Source: Chelatococcus asaccharovorans
Lineage (GTDB): Bacteria; Pseudomonadota; Alphaproteobacteria; Rhizobiales; Beijerinckiaceae
Assembly: GCF_003201475.1 (NCBI RefSeq)
Contig: NZ_QJJK01000006.1
Span: 1 to 64,000 of the forward strand
Direction of reading: 5' to 3'
DNA: 64,000 nt
Shown: piece after piece, positions 8,285 through 17,753 of the stretch
Numbering within the stretch: position 1 is the stretch's first letter
Layout: the number at the start of each line of letters is the position of its first letter
Made by a program: the position numbers and the translations under genes
Notes under the pieces: model-generated
What the model saw: the letters and a program-made list of their open reading frames with translations, nothing else
Databases searched by the model: none
Told to the model about the DNA's origin: nothing

Positions 8285-9937
8285 ATGACGGTTAAACTTA
8301 TCGCTTGCCTTGAAGACGTTGTCGCACGTCTTGGCACCGCGTTCGGTGAACAGCTCACCTATCCCGGTATCTATCGCGGTTCACGCCTCAACGTGACGCC
8401 GGTGGTGATCGAGAAGGATGGCGTGTCGAGCGTCGTCATCAGCGATGCGGATTCCGATGCCTGCAAGGTTATGCCCGCAACGGTCGGAAAATCCGTCTAC
8501 GGTCGCTACTTCGATTGGCTGAAGGATAGCAGCCAACCGCCGGTGAGCTTTGAGCAGTCCGTGCGCTCCATCACAGGCGATGAAACGATTTCATGCGATC
8601 CGTCGCTGCCTGTCACGCGGTATCAGGCCCTTGCGCGCAGCGGGCCGGTGTCGCTTTGGCCAGCAGCCCCCCTTCCGGCGGTACATATCTATCGCAAGAG
8701 ACGATCCGAAATTGAAGCCCAATGGCTGGTAACCCGAACCGCCGATGCGGCCGCCTTCACCCCCTTCGTTCAGACCTTGCGCGATGGGAAGAGGCTTGTC
8801 GCAGCCATGACCGCGACGGCAAAGGGTTTTGCCCCGCTTGACGCACTTTGCGCCGAAACGGGTTCTCCGGCGCTCTACATCACCGCGTCGCATGAAGTGG
8901 AAATGTTTACCGGACTTCCAGCAACTGCCTGCGAGCAGTTCGGCGTTACGGCCCTGTTTCATCCTGATGCAGAAGACATCACCGTCTTCGCGGAGCAGCC
9001 CCTGCCGCGGTCCGATTTTCATCGCGCAGGAGAAGCGGCGAATATCGTGGATGCGCTCGCCAGCGCGGGCACCGGGACGATTGCGATCCAGAAAGACAGT
9101 CTTTCCGCTGGCATATACGTCGAATTGGAAAAGACGGCGATCCGGTTCGAGGATGCGAGCTATGTCATTCGTCGCTGGCAGGATCGGCGTGCAAGCGACG
9201 ACGCTGTGTATTTCTTCTTTGCCGCCAATGCGGTGCTGAAGGGGATCGACGCCGCTCGCGCGTTCTTTCACCGCAATGCTGGTGCGCAGATGACAGAGCG
9301 CGATCTGGTCGCGGCCTACCATCAGGGCGTTTCGCGCTTTGCCGGGCGCTATGGATTTGCCGACCGTGTGGGGGCCTATTTCGACATCGTTCATTCCGGC
9401 GCGCGGACGCTGCTTCCGGCCACGGCTGGTGACTACCCCGTTAGCGCCACCGACAAGACAATCAAGTTCGACATGGGGCTGACCGTTGCCGACGCATTCG
9501 GCTGTATTCGCGCCGTCTCGGATATCGCACGCACGATCTGCCGTGACCCCGAGCTTGAAGCGCTCCACGACCGCCTGCGCGACATTCTCATCGATGGCCT
9601 GATCCCGTCGATCAAGGCCGGCCTGAGCGGCGGCCAAATCCATGCCATCGGCGTCGATCTGCTGCGCCCGTTGGAAGGCGAGTTTCGGCGGCTTGGCCTC
9701 CTGCCCGCGGGCAAGGGGATCGATGACTATACGCGCGATTGCGGCCACACGATTCAGCGGCAGACGATTTCCGCCGTCTACTTCCTGCCCGGCGTTCAGG
9801 AGACGGTCGAGGCGGATATGCTCGGCTGTGCCGAATACGTCTGGCCCATCGGTGACGTGCTGATCGCCGTCGAAGACGGTTACATCGTGATGACGGACGG
9901 CGGGATCGCATTTACGGCTGAAGGCGCCGGCCAATGA
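8285..9937 (+). CDS. M24-family-like metallopeptidase (Xaa-Pro aminopeptidase type)
   Basis: A 550-residue protein from ATG 8285 (GGAAG ribosome site; an upstream in-frame start lies inside the hairpin region and is unlikely). The C-terminal half has the pita-bread pattern: IKFDMGLTVADAF and AVSDIART give two Asp ligands, RDCGHTIQ the His, and IAVEDGYIVMTDGG a terminal Glu. The N-terminal 250 residues would be the creatinase-like domain. It is longer and more divergent than typical aminopeptidase P, so hydrolysis of peptides with unusual N-termini is a guess. The next gene overlaps by 4 bases. Confidence 0.72.
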   Translation: MTVKLIACLEDVVARLGTAFGEQLTYPGIYRGSRLNVTPVVIEKDGVSSVVISDADSDACKVMPATVGKSVYGRYFDWLKDSSQPPVSFEQSVRSITGDETISCDPSLPVTRYQALARSGPVSLWPAAPLPAVHIYRKRRSEIEAQWLVTRTADAAAFTPFVQTLRDGKRLVAAMTATAKGFAPLDALCAETGSPALYITASHEVEMFTGLPATACEQFGVTALFHPDAEDITVFAEQPLPRSDFHRAGEAANIVDALASAGTGTIAIQKDSLSAGIYVELEKTAIRFEDASYVIRRWQDRRASDDAVYFFFAANAVLKGIDAARAFFHRNAGAQMTERDLVAAYHQGVSRFAGRYGFADRVGAYFDIVHSGARTLLPATAGDYPVSATDKTIKFDMGLTVADAFGCIRAVSDIARTICRDPELEALHDRLRDILIDGLIPSIKAGLSGGQIHAIGVDLLRPLEGEFRRLGLLPAGKGIDDYTRDCGHTIQRQTISAVYFLPGVQETVEADMLGCAEYVWPIGDVLIAVEDGYIVMTDGGIAFTAEGAGQ

Positions 9938-11091
9938 CATCCGCCGCCAACACCTATGATGAGGAACTCATCGGTCTGCTGAGCGATCTCGTTTCCATCC
10001 AGAGCTTCTCCGGTGAGGAGGGCGATGTCCAGACCTGGATCGCGAACTGGTTCGAACGCCAGGGCATGGAAGCGATATTGGAAGAAGCGGATGGCGGTCT
10101 GAAGAACGTCGTCGTGACCGTCGAAGGTAACGGACACGGCCCCGCTCTGTGGATCGGCGGCCATTGCGACACCGTTGGCATCGCGTCGAACTGGACCAAG
10201 GCGCCGCATGCACCCGTTATCGCGGACAATCGCCTTTACGGGTTGGGTGCGATGGACATGAAGGGCGGGCTCGCCGCCGCCATGCTGACCGTTCGCGCTC
10301 TGCATAGCGCGCGCGACAGATGGGCGGGCAAAGTGATTTTCGCCGCGCTTGCCGATGAAGAAGCCTGGTCGCGCGGCGCCAACGCCTTTGTTCGAACGGA
10401 GCGCGGCATCGATGCGGCTATCATGTGCGAGCCGCATTTCCACGACGTCGTCATCGGCGCCATGGGCAAGATCAATATTCGCGTCGACGTCACCGGTCGT
10501 TCCGCCCACGGCTCTCGCCCGGAAGAGGGGGTGAATGCGGTGATCGAGGCGGCTCGCCTGCTCGTCGCCATCGACGCGATGGAACGGTTCCGGCACCCTG
10601 AATTTGGCGCGGCAACGCATTGCGTCCTGAACGTCAGTTCCGGCGATGGCCGATATGAGATCCGCGTTCCCGATCAAACAGCCTTCGTCATCAACTGGCA
10701 TTTCATGCCGGGCGAAACGGTGGAGGGCACGCTGGAAGCCCTGCGGGAATTGGCGGACTCGCTAGGCTCCGCCGCAAGCTTTTTGATTACCGTGGGCGAA
10801 CCGCGATATGAAAGCTTTCTCCTCGACCGACAAAACTCGTTCATTCGCCAGTTTTCCGAGAGCTATCGGACCTTACTTGGCAAGGAACCCGATCTGCGCT
10901 TCGGCCGTGGTGTCTCGGACGCCAATATTTTTATGGGCCGCGCAGGCATCCCCACGCTTCTCTTCGGGCCGGACGGGGCGAACATGCATTCCGGCGACGA
11001 GTGGGTCGACCTCGATCAACTCCATCTTGCGCGAACCGTCTATCTCGATTTTGCCCGCCGGTTCCTGACATCCAATCATGAAAGCCAATAA
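9934..11091 (+). CDS. M20 family metallopeptidase/deacylase (ArgE/DapE type)
   Basis: A 385-residue zinc amidohydrolase of the M20 family, which removes acyl groups or C-terminal residues from amino acid derivatives and dipeptides. Visible metal-site pieces are GGHCDTVG (His/Asp), the bridging Asp in GLGAMDMKGGLAA, and ADEEAWSRG with the catalytic Glu-Glu pair. A dimerisation domain begins near residue 180 (VTGRSAHGSRPEEGVN). No signal peptide, so cytoplasmic. Coupled by overlap to the M24-like gene upstream and the M28 gene downstream, it would act on material delivered by the transporters of this unit. Confidence 0.88.
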   Translation: MTSAANTYDEELIGLLSDLVSIQSFSGEEGDVQTWIANWFERQGMEAILEEADGGLKNVVVTVEGNGHGPALWIGGHCDTVGIASNWTKAPHAPVIADNRLYGLGAMDMKGGLAAAMLTVRALHSARDRWAGKVIFAALADEEAWSRGANAFVRTERGIDAAIMCEPHFHDVVIGAMGKINIRVDVTGRSAHGSRPEEGVNAVIEAARLLVAIDAMERFRHPEFGAATHCVLNVSSGDGRYEIRVPDQTAFVINWHFMPGETVEGTLEALRELADSLGSAASFLITVGEPRYESFLLDRQNSFIRQFSESYRTLLGKEPDLRFGRGVSDANIFMGRAGIPTLLFGPDGANMHSGDEWVDLDQLHLARTVYLDFARRFLTSNHESQ

Positions 11092-12859
11092 AATGAAGAC
11101 CGGCACGACCGCGCTCGATTACTCCTTCCCGACTGTGATGCAGCATGTGGACCACATGCGCGCCCACTTCCTGAACCGCAAAAGCGGACAGGGCGTCGAT
11201 CTTGCGGCTGGAAAATATGTGGTCGAGACGATGAATACCTATGGTCTCGATGCGTATTTGCAGGAATTCGAAACCTACGACAGCGACATCGGTGCGTCTT
11301 TTGTGGCGCTGGGCGGGCCCGATGGCCAAATACTGGATTCACGACCTTGCCTGCATATCGAGCCGACGCCTGAACAGGGACTGACTGCCGAACTGGTCGA
11401 CGTCGGCCCCGGCGGCTTGTCGGACTATGAGGGCAAGGACGTGCGCGGCAAGATCGTGCTGGCGGAAGTTTCCTATGCTCCGGCAACCCCGGAGAAAGCG
11501 CGCATTGCTGCATCGCTGGGGGCTGCCGGCATCGTGCTGATGAACTGGGGCGAAGACGACAGCCGGTATATTCCCTGGCGCGCGCTGAAAGCCGTCTGGG
11601 GCAACCCGACGCCTGAAAGCTGGAACGACATCCCCCGGCTCTTCGGTGTCAGCATTTCGCGGGCGGATGGCATCATGTTGCGCAGGAGAATGAAGGACGG
11701 TCCGGTTTCCCTTCATGTCCGTGCCACGGCGTCGCGCGTCTGGCGCACGCTGTCGCAGCCTCTCGCATGGTTGCACGCCCCTGAGGCCTCGACGGAACGC
11801 GAGCAGTTCGTGGTCGTCTCCGGCCATATCGATTCCTGGAATCCCGGTGTAACCGACAATATGACCGGCATGTCGGTCATGCTCGAGATTGCCCGGCTGC
11901 TGGCCAGCAAACGTGAGACCTTGCGCCGCTCGGTGGTGTTCTGCTTCTGGAACGGCCACGAGGTGGCGGAAGCCGCAGGTTCCACCTATTTCGTCGACAG
12001 CCATTGGGAGCGCATCAACCGCGATGCAGTCGCTTACTTCAATATCGACTCCGTCGGCATGAAGGGGACGAGCGAGTTCCACATCAACAGTTGCCCCGAA
12101 CTCGCCGCCTTCTCGGAAACACTATCCCACGCTGTTTTCGACGACAGCCTGCCGCAGAAAGTGACGACGCTAGGCCGCGTCGGCGATCAATCGTTCTTCG
12201 GTATCGGCGTTGCCGCCGCCACGGGCCGTCACAGCTACGGCGCCGACATCGTGAAAGCGCATAACGGCGCGACACTCGGCTGGTACAACCATACCGAATA
12301 CGACACGATTGACGTGATGGACCCCGAAGCCCTGGAGGCCGATCTCGACTGGTGCAGCCGTTATGTACACGCGCTGGCGACTGAACCAGTCTTGCCGCAG
12401 CGCTTTACGGCACGTCTGAGCGATATGCGGCAGCGTTTCGCGGCAATACTGCCCGAAGCAAATACACCGCCGGAACTCGCGCCGATCCCCGCGGGATTGG
12501 CCGATCTTGAACATCGGATCCACTGGTTTGATGCCTTTCTGGAGCGCGCTTCCAGCATGGAAGACGCACTTCGCCAGCGTGCGAACCGCATCGTGCTTCG
12601 CCTGTCTCGTCTTCTTACCTTCCCGACGGCATCGGCATCGGGCCGCTATGGCCAGGACAGCTACGGCATCAGTACCTTGGCCTATCCCGTACCTCTGCTG
12701 GCCGAACTCGAGATATTCCGGGCGCTGGACAGAAACTCCACGGATGGACGGTTGCTCTCCACGAAACTGATCCGCCTGCGGCATGAGATTACCGATGCGC
12801 TTCAGGCGGCCAGCGATCTCATTGACGATTTCCGTTTCACCGTCGAGCACAGCACCTGA
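11078..12859 (+). CDS. M28 family zinc peptidase with PA domain
   Basis: A 593-residue aminopeptidase-like protein (ATG 11093, just after the previous stop, is an alternative start). A PA-type insert lies at about residues 85-170. The zinc core is SGHIDSWNPGVTDNMTG (His, Asp), FWNGHEVAEAAGS (catalytic Glu region), FNIDSVGMKG (Asp) and a distal His in NHTEYDTIDV. No signal peptide is seen, which is unusual for M28 enzymes and implies cytoplasmic action on imported peptides. The C-terminal 150 residues are helical and resemble the dimerisation region of glutamate carboxypeptidase-type members. Confidence 0.85.
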   Translation: MKANKMKTGTTALDYSFPTVMQHVDHMRAHFLNRKSGQGVDLAAGKYVVETMNTYGLDAYLQEFETYDSDIGASFVALGGPDGQILDSRPCLHIEPTPEQGLTAELVDVGPGGLSDYEGKDVRGKIVLAEVSYAPATPEKARIAASLGAAGIVLMNWGEDDSRYIPWRALKAVWGNPTPESWNDIPRLFGVSISRADGIMLRRRMKDGPVSLHVRATASRVWRTLSQPLAWLHAPEASTEREQFVVVSGHIDSWNPGVTDNMTGMSVMLEIARLLASKRETLRRSVVFCFWNGHEVAEAAGSTYFVDSHWERINRDAVAYFNIDSVGMKGTSEFHINSCPELAAFSETLSHAVFDDSLPQKVTTLGRVGDQSFFGIGVAAATGRHSYGADIVKAHNGATLGWYNHTEYDTIDVMDPEALEADLDWCSRYVHALATEPVLPQRFTARLSDMRQRFAAILPEANTPPELAPIPAGLADLEHRIHWFDAFLERASSMEDALRQRANRIVLRLSRLLTFPTASASGRYGQDSYGISTLAYPVPLLAELEIFRALDRNSTDGRLLSTKLIRLRHEITDALQAASDLIDDFRFTVEHST

Positions 12860-12880
12860 AGCGATGAGGAGAGTGTTTCG

Positions 12881-13567
12881 ATGAATGGCGTCATTCATGT
12901 CATCAACGCTTCGAGCCGCACGGATACCGGCATTACCGAAGACATCGCTCTCAGCCTTGCCTGGGCAACGGGCGAAGGCCTGCCGCGCGTGAACTGCGTG
13001 ACGCTGGAGGACGGGCCCCACGGCATCAGCACCGCCCGCGATAGCGACGATGCCGCACCGGCAATTCTTCGCTTCATCGAGCGGGAAGCAAAGAATGCGG
13101 AAACAGCCGGTTTTGTCGTGGCCTGTTTTTCAGATCCCGGCGTGTTCGCCGCCCGTGGATTGACGAGCAAGCCGGTGGCCGGCATCGGCGAAGCAGGCTT
13201 TTTCGCCGCGCTTTCCATGGGCGAGACGATCGGCACCATCGGCGTTGCCGCCGGCAAGGGCGCAAAGAGCATGCGGCTGGCCCGCCATATCGGGGTCGGC
13301 CAGCGCGTCGCGGGCCATCGCGGGCTGGGGCTGGATTACGGCCAGCTGCAAGACCCGGCGCTGGTGACAGCACGGCTGATTGAAGCCGGACAATCGTTAC
13401 GCGATGAGAACGGTGCGGAGTCCCTGCTTTTCGCAGGTGCCGGCCTTGCCCGCTACGTTGCACCGCTGGAACAGGCAGTTGGCCTGCCGGTCATTGACCC
13501 AACACAAGCCGCTTTCGCCATTGTGCTGGGGCAAGTCATGCAGCAGAGGTATGCGCACCGTGGCTGA
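12881..13567 (+). CDS. Asp/Glu/hydantoin racemase family protein, second Cys absent
   Basis: A 228-residue protein of the Asp/Glu/hydantoin racemase fold. The first catalytic position is kept (VACFSDPG, Cys82). The second motif, normally LGCAGM, reads LFAGAGL, with Gly186 where the second Cys should be. Known racemases of this family need both cysteines; single-Cys relatives such as decarboxylases or isomerases exist, so this may not be a racemase. Ribosome site GAGGAG precedes ATG 12881. It sits between the peptidases and the isoaspartyl dipeptidase, consistent with work on acidic amino acids. Confidence 0.8.
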   Translation: MNGVIHVINASSRTDTGITEDIALSLAWATGEGLPRVNCVTLEDGPHGISTARDSDDAAPAILRFIEREAKNAETAGFVVACFSDPGVFAARGLTSKPVAGIGEAGFFAALSMGETIGTIGVAAGKGAKSMRLARHIGVGQRVAGHRGLGLDYGQLQDPALVTARLIEAGQSLRDENGAESLLFAGAGLARYVAPLEQAVGLPVIDPTQAAFAIVLGQVMQQRYAHRG

Positions 13568-14771
13568 ACCCGTCTTCTGCCGCATATGCACACCAGCGCT
13601 TTATGCGCCCGCCAATCTCGGCGCGCAGGAGCTGCTCGTCGGCGGCGGCAGGATACTGGCAATCGGGCCGGATCTCGCAACGGCCGCACAGGCGCTGGGC
13701 GCCCGGGATATCGATGCTCCGGGCAGGGTCATGCCCGGCCTGATCGACCAGCACATGCATTTCATCGGCGGCGGCGATGGGGACGGGCCATTGGCGCGGA
13801 TGCCCGAACTGTCGTTTACGGACATCGCTTCCGCAGGCATCACCACCGCCGTTGGCCTGCTTGGCAGCGAAGTGGAGGCGAAGAACCTCAACCAGTTGCT
13901 CCGCAAGGCCAACGAGCTCGACCGTCTCGGACTGACAACCTTCATCTACACGGGGTCGATGCAGCTGCCCGCGCCGTTTCTGACGAGCAGCATCCGTTCG
14001 GACATCGTATTGATCGACAAGGTCATTGGGGCCAAGAGCGCCATTGCCGAACGCATCTTCCCTAATCTCGATTTCCCCGCTCTTGCGGCACTGGCCGGTG
14101 AGTTGTTGCAGGCCAAAGCGAACAGCGGCAAGGCAAGCCTCCTCCACCTGCATGTCGGTCGCCTGAAAACCGGTCTCGAGCCGTTGTTCGAGCTTATGGA
14201 AAAGCTTGACTTTCCCGCTTCGATGGCCGTGCCGACCCACATCAACCGATCGCCCGCCGTCACACCCTTGTTCGAGCATGGCATTCGCCTCGCCAAGGCA
14301 GGCGGCACCATCGACTTCACCTGCTGCCTCGGGCCGCTCGACAACCTGCCGGTCGGCCTCGATCCGGTCGCGGCCGTAAAACGGGCGCTCGATGCGGGCG
14401 TGGCCATCGAGAATATCACGCTGTCGGGCGACAGCGGCGTCGCCGTGCCAGACGGCGCGGGCGGCATGTGCGCCGTGGCGCCCTCCATCCTGTTCCGCGA
14501 TGTGCGCCGGCTTGTCCACGAAGGCCGATTGAGCTGGGACATGGCGCTTCTGCCGACGACCGTCAATCCGGCGCGCGTGCTTGGCCTGAGCGGACGCAAG
14601 GGCGTGATCGCTGCCGGCGCGGATGCGGATCTTCTTTTTCTCGATGAGGACGACCGGATCGCCGCCGTGATGGCGGGCGGGCGCTTCGTCCATGGTCAAA
14701 CCAATCTCAACCCATATGGGGAAGCCGCCGCCGGCGGCGGCATCTCGATAAGACCCAAACAAACACCATGA
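13551..14771 (+). CDS. isoaspartyl dipeptidase-type amidohydrolase
   Basis: A metal amidohydrolase of about 406 residues resembling IadA, which cleaves beta-aspartyl dipeptides. IadA-like ligands are visible: DQHMHFIGGG (HxH), the Lys in KVIGAKSAIAE (carboxylated in IadA), LLHLHVGR (His), VPTHINR (His) and LSGDSGVA (catalytic Asp). The frame is open well upstream, but homology starts here; GTG 13560, 10 bases from AGAGG, may be the true start and would still overlap the racemase-like gene. Its presence points to isoaspartyl or other beta-linked acidic peptides as substrates of the unit. Confidence 0.85.
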   Translation: MRTVAEPVFCRICTPALYAPANLGAQELLVGGGRILAIGPDLATAAQALGARDIDAPGRVMPGLIDQHMHFIGGGDGDGPLARMPELSFTDIASAGITTAVGLLGSEVEAKNLNQLLRKANELDRLGLTTFIYTGSMQLPAPFLTSSIRSDIVLIDKVIGAKSAIAERIFPNLDFPALAALAGELLQAKANSGKASLLHLHVGRLKTGLEPLFELMEKLDFPASMAVPTHINRSPAVTPLFEHGIRLAKAGGTIDFTCCLGPLDNLPVGLDPVAAVKRALDAGVAIENITLSGDSGVAVPDGAGGMCAVAPSILFRDVRRLVHEGRLSWDMALLPTTVNPARVLGLSGRKGVIAAGADADLLFLDEDDRIAAVMAGGRFVHGQTNLNPYGEAAAGGGISIRPKQTP

Positions 14772-14782
14772 AGGGAACACAA

Positions 14783-15814
14783 ATGAAACTCGCAAGACGC
14801 AATCTTCTCAAGGCCGGCGCAACACTCATCGCCGCAGCCTCGATCATGGCCGTTCCGTCGATGGCATCAGCCGCCGACAAGGTCGTGCGTGTCCTGACAT
14901 TCGGTTCGACATGGGAAAAGGTTATCAAGCCGCTCGCGCCCAAGTTCAAGGAGCAGACCGGCTATGAAATCGTGCCGGTGATCGAGAACAGCTCCGCCGA
15001 GGGTCTTGCCAAGCTTCAGGCCTCCCGCGCCAATCCGGGCGTCGACGTCTGGTTCACCGGCGAGGCGATCGCGATGCGCGCGGCAACCGACAAAGATCTC
15101 TTCCTGCCGCTGCCGAAGGACAAGATCCCCAACCTGGCAAACGTGATGCCGGGTGCGGTTAACGACAAATTCGTCGCCTTCTGGTACTTCCCGACTGGCA
15201 TCGTCTATCGCCCCGATTTGGTGCCCGGCGGCAAGATCACCGCCTGGTCCGACCTGTTCAAGCCCGCAATGAAAAACAAGGTCGCCCTGCCGGCGCCGAC
15301 CGTCTATCCGGGCCGCACCATCCTGATCACCGCGCTGCTGAACGGTGGCTCGGAAGACAATGTCAAGCCCGGCATCGAGTTCCTTGCCAAGCACAAGGAC
15401 GACATCGCCATGTTCCACTCGTCGGATTCCAATGCCCGCAAGGCTTTGGCAAGCGGCGAGATCTCGGCGATGATCGGTTCGCCCTCGGCCGTCAAGGCGC
15501 TGAAGGACGATGGTATTCCGGCTGCCATGACTTCGCCCAAGCCAACTCCGCTGATCTTCGAAGGCATGATGATGGTCAACAACGGCAATCCGGACGGGGC
15601 TGCCGCCTTCATCAACGCATCGATGTCGGACGAATGGCAGAAGTTCATGACCGACGTCTACAATCTGGCGCCGGTCAACAAGAACGTGAAGCCCGCCGAG
15701 GCGCTGGTCGCCGTGCTGCCGACGCCTGAAAACGCCGTCAAGTTCGACGAAGCGAAGATCAACGAGAAACTGGGCGCCTGGACGGAAGAGTTCAACGCCG
15801 CAGTCGCCAAGTAA
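14783..15814 (+). CDS. polyamine/spermidine-type ABC transporter binding protein
   Basis: A 343-residue extracellular solute-binding protein (PotD/AfuA class). The N-terminus MKLARRNLLKAGATLIAAAS is a Tat-like signal (ARRNLLK, then a hydrophobic core and an ASA cleavage site near residue 31). ATG 14783 has AGGGA 6 bases upstream; an in-frame ATG at 14768 overlaps the previous stop and is less likely. Three cognate transporter genes follow directly. Ligands of this class include polyamines, opines and ferric complexes; context favours an organic amine or peptide. Confidence 0.88.
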   Translation: MKLARRNLLKAGATLIAAASIMAVPSMASAADKVVRVLTFGSTWEKVIKPLAPKFKEQTGYEIVPVIENSSAEGLAKLQASRANPGVDVWFTGEAIAMRAATDKDLFLPLPKDKIPNLANVMPGAVNDKFVAFWYFPTGIVYRPDLVPGGKITAWSDLFKPAMKNKVALPAPTVYPGRTILITALLNGGSEDNVKPGIEFLAKHKDDIAMFHSSDSNARKALASGEISAMIGSPSAVKALKDDGIPAAMTSPKPTPLIFEGMMMVNNGNPDGAAAFINASMSDEWQKFMTDVYNLAPVNKNVKPAEALVAVLPTPENAVKFDEAKINEKLGAWTEEFNAAVAK

Positions 15815-15823
15815 GGACGAGCA

Positions 15824-16894
15824 ATGGCTGGCTACGCTTCCTGCCGTCTGGATATCGACGGCATCAGAAAGACATACGCTGGCGGTGTAGTGGCCGTTGA
15901 CGACATTTCTCTGACCGTCGAGAAGGGCGAGGTTCTCGCTCTTCTCGGACCATCCGGCTGCGGCAAGACGACCCTCCTGCAGTCGATTGCGGGCTTTGTC
16001 ACGCCCGACAGGGGTGATATCGCGCTCGATGGGCAGTCGATCCTGACGGTCGCGCCGGAGCGCCGCCGCACCGCCATGATGTTCCAGCACTACGCGCTCT
16101 TTCCTCATATGAGTGTGCGCGACAATATCGGCTTCGGCCTGAAGATGATGAAGGTCGCCAAGCCGGAGGCCGTCAGGCGGATCGACGACGTACTGCGGCT
16201 CGTGCGCATTGAGGCGTTGGCCGAGCGTATGCCAAGCCAACTTTCGGGTGGCCAGCGCCAGCGCGTTGCGCTGGCGCGCGCCGTCGTGACCGAGCCGCGT
16301 ATGCTGCTTCTGGATGAACCTCTCGGCGCGCTCGACCAGAACCTGCGCGAGGAAATGCAGTCCGAACTGCGCAAGCTCCAGCAGCGGCTCGGACTAACAA
16401 CAGTCATGGTGACGCATGATCAGCGTGAGGCAATCGTGCTGTCCGACCGGATCGCCGTCATGCATGACGGCAAGGTGGAGCAGATCGGCACCGCGCGCGA
16501 CATCTACGATCATCCATGCACCTGCTATGTCGCCAATTTTACCGGCGTGGAGAATCTCCTGCCGGCTGAGCGAGGGGCTGAAGGCGTCGTCATCCTTGCC
16601 GGCGTCGCCATCGAAGGCATCGTCGATCCCGGCCTTGCGGCTCGCAAGGGTGCAGTCACGCTTGCCGTCCGCTCCGAAGCAATTTCGCTGTCGCCCGGCG
16701 TCTCGCATGGGGCAATTCCCGCCACCGTGACATTCGTCCAGATGCTCGGCGCCAGCATGCGCTACGAGGTCGAGCTTGACGACGGCACCCGGCTGGTGGT
16801 CGCGGAAGTCCGCCGCGAGACTGCGCCCTATAGCGTCGGCGACAAGGTTTCGGCGCGCTTTGCAGCCAACCGCTGCAGCATTCTGGAGGCGTGA
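15824..16894 (+). CDS. polyamine-type ABC transporter, ATP-binding protein
   Basis: A 356-residue PotA/FbpC-type ATPase. Walker A is GPSGCGKTT, the signature LSGGQRQRVALARA, Walker B MLLLDEPLGALD and the switch HDQREA. A C-terminal TOBE region (about residues 270-350) is typical for importers of this class and may have a regulatory role. It lies 9 bases after the binding-protein gene with an AGGA ribosome site. Confidence 0.93.
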   Translation: MAGYASCRLDIDGIRKTYAGGVVAVDDISLTVEKGEVLALLGPSGCGKTTLLQSIAGFVTPDRGDIALDGQSILTVAPERRRTAMMFQHYALFPHMSVRDNIGFGLKMMKVAKPEAVRRIDDVLRLVRIEALAERMPSQLSGGQRQRVALARAVVTEPRMLLLDEPLGALDQNLREEMQSELRKLQQRLGLTTVMVTHDQREAIVLSDRIAVMHDGKVEQIGTARDIYDHPCTCYVANFTGVENLLPAERGAEGVVILAGVAIEGIVDPGLAARKGAVTLAVRSEAISLSPGVSHGAIPATVTFVQMLGASMRYEVELDDGTRLVVAEVRRETAPYSVGDKVSARFAANRCSILEA

Positions 16895-16898
16895 GGCG

Positions 16899-17753
16899 AT
16901 GACCCGCCAGGCCTTCCTGCTGTCCCTTCCGGCGCTCTTGCTGGTCTGCCTCTTTGGCGTCGTCATGTTTTCCTTCGCGGAGATCAGCCTGCTCAGCATG
17001 AAGCCCGGGGCCGCGGTCTTCTCCGGGCCGCCAAGTCTTGCCAACTACGAAAGACTGCTGGCGTCGAGCGGCGCTTGGCGCGCCGTTGCCACGACCATGC
17101 GCCTGTCGTTCATCATCACGGTGCTGTGCATCGTCGCAGGCTATCCGCTGGCGCGGGTCCTCGCCCGATCCCCCTCGGCAAGCCTTCGCCGTTTCGTTCT
17201 CTTCTGCCTCGTCGGCACCTTTCTGTCGGGCGGCGTGACGCGGGCCTATGCCTGGCTCATCATCCTCGGCAACCGCGGCATCATCAATCGTGGCTTGGAA
17301 GCGTTCGGCCTCCCGACACTGAAACTCTTGAACAACGAATTCGCCGTCGTCGTCTCGGTTCTTAACTTCGTCCTTCCTTTTTTCGTGATGACGCTGTTCG
17401 GCGCGCTGAAGACGATCCCAGCGACGCTTGAGGACGCATCGCGCAATCTGGGCGCATCGCCGATGCGCACCTTCCTCCATGTAACGCTGCCGCTTTCGAT
17501 CCCCGGTCTCGCCGTGTCGACATCCCTGTGCTTTGCCATGTCGCTCGGGGCCTTTCTCTTCCCCCAGATGCTGGGCGGAGGCCGGGTCCAGGTTCTGGCG
17601 ACCGCGATCTACGAGCGGATCCAGGCGAGCTACAATATTCCGGAAGCGGCCGCGCTTGCCTTCCTGTTCTTTATTCTCGTGATTGTCATCCTCGTCGTCA
17701 CCGGCCTCCTCCGCCGCCTGGTCGGTCGCCGCTTTGCAGGAGACCCGGCATGA
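16899..17753 (+). CDS. polyamine-type ABC transporter, permease (PotB type)
   Basis: A 284-residue inner-membrane permease. ATG 16899 has GGAGG at a 9-base distance; open frame further upstream overlaps the ATPase and is not coding. The first transmembrane span is near residues 5-25. The EAA-type loop reads LEDASRNLGASPMRTFLHV. It overlaps the next permease by 4 bases, and the two would form the heterodimeric channel for the ATPase encoded upstream. Confidence 0.9.
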   Translation: MTRQAFLLSLPALLLVCLFGVVMFSFAEISLLSMKPGAAVFSGPPSLANYERLLASSGAWRAVATTMRLSFIITVLCIVAGYPLARVLARSPSASLRRFVLFCLVGTFLSGGVTRAYAWLIILGNRGIINRGLEAFGLPTLKLLNNEFAVVVSVLNFVLPFFVMTLFGALKTIPATLEDASRNLGASPMRTFLHVTLPLSIPGLAVSTSLCFAMSLGAFLFPQMLGGGRVQVLATAIYERIQASYNIPEAAALAFLFFILVIVILVVTGLLRRLVGRRFAGDPA

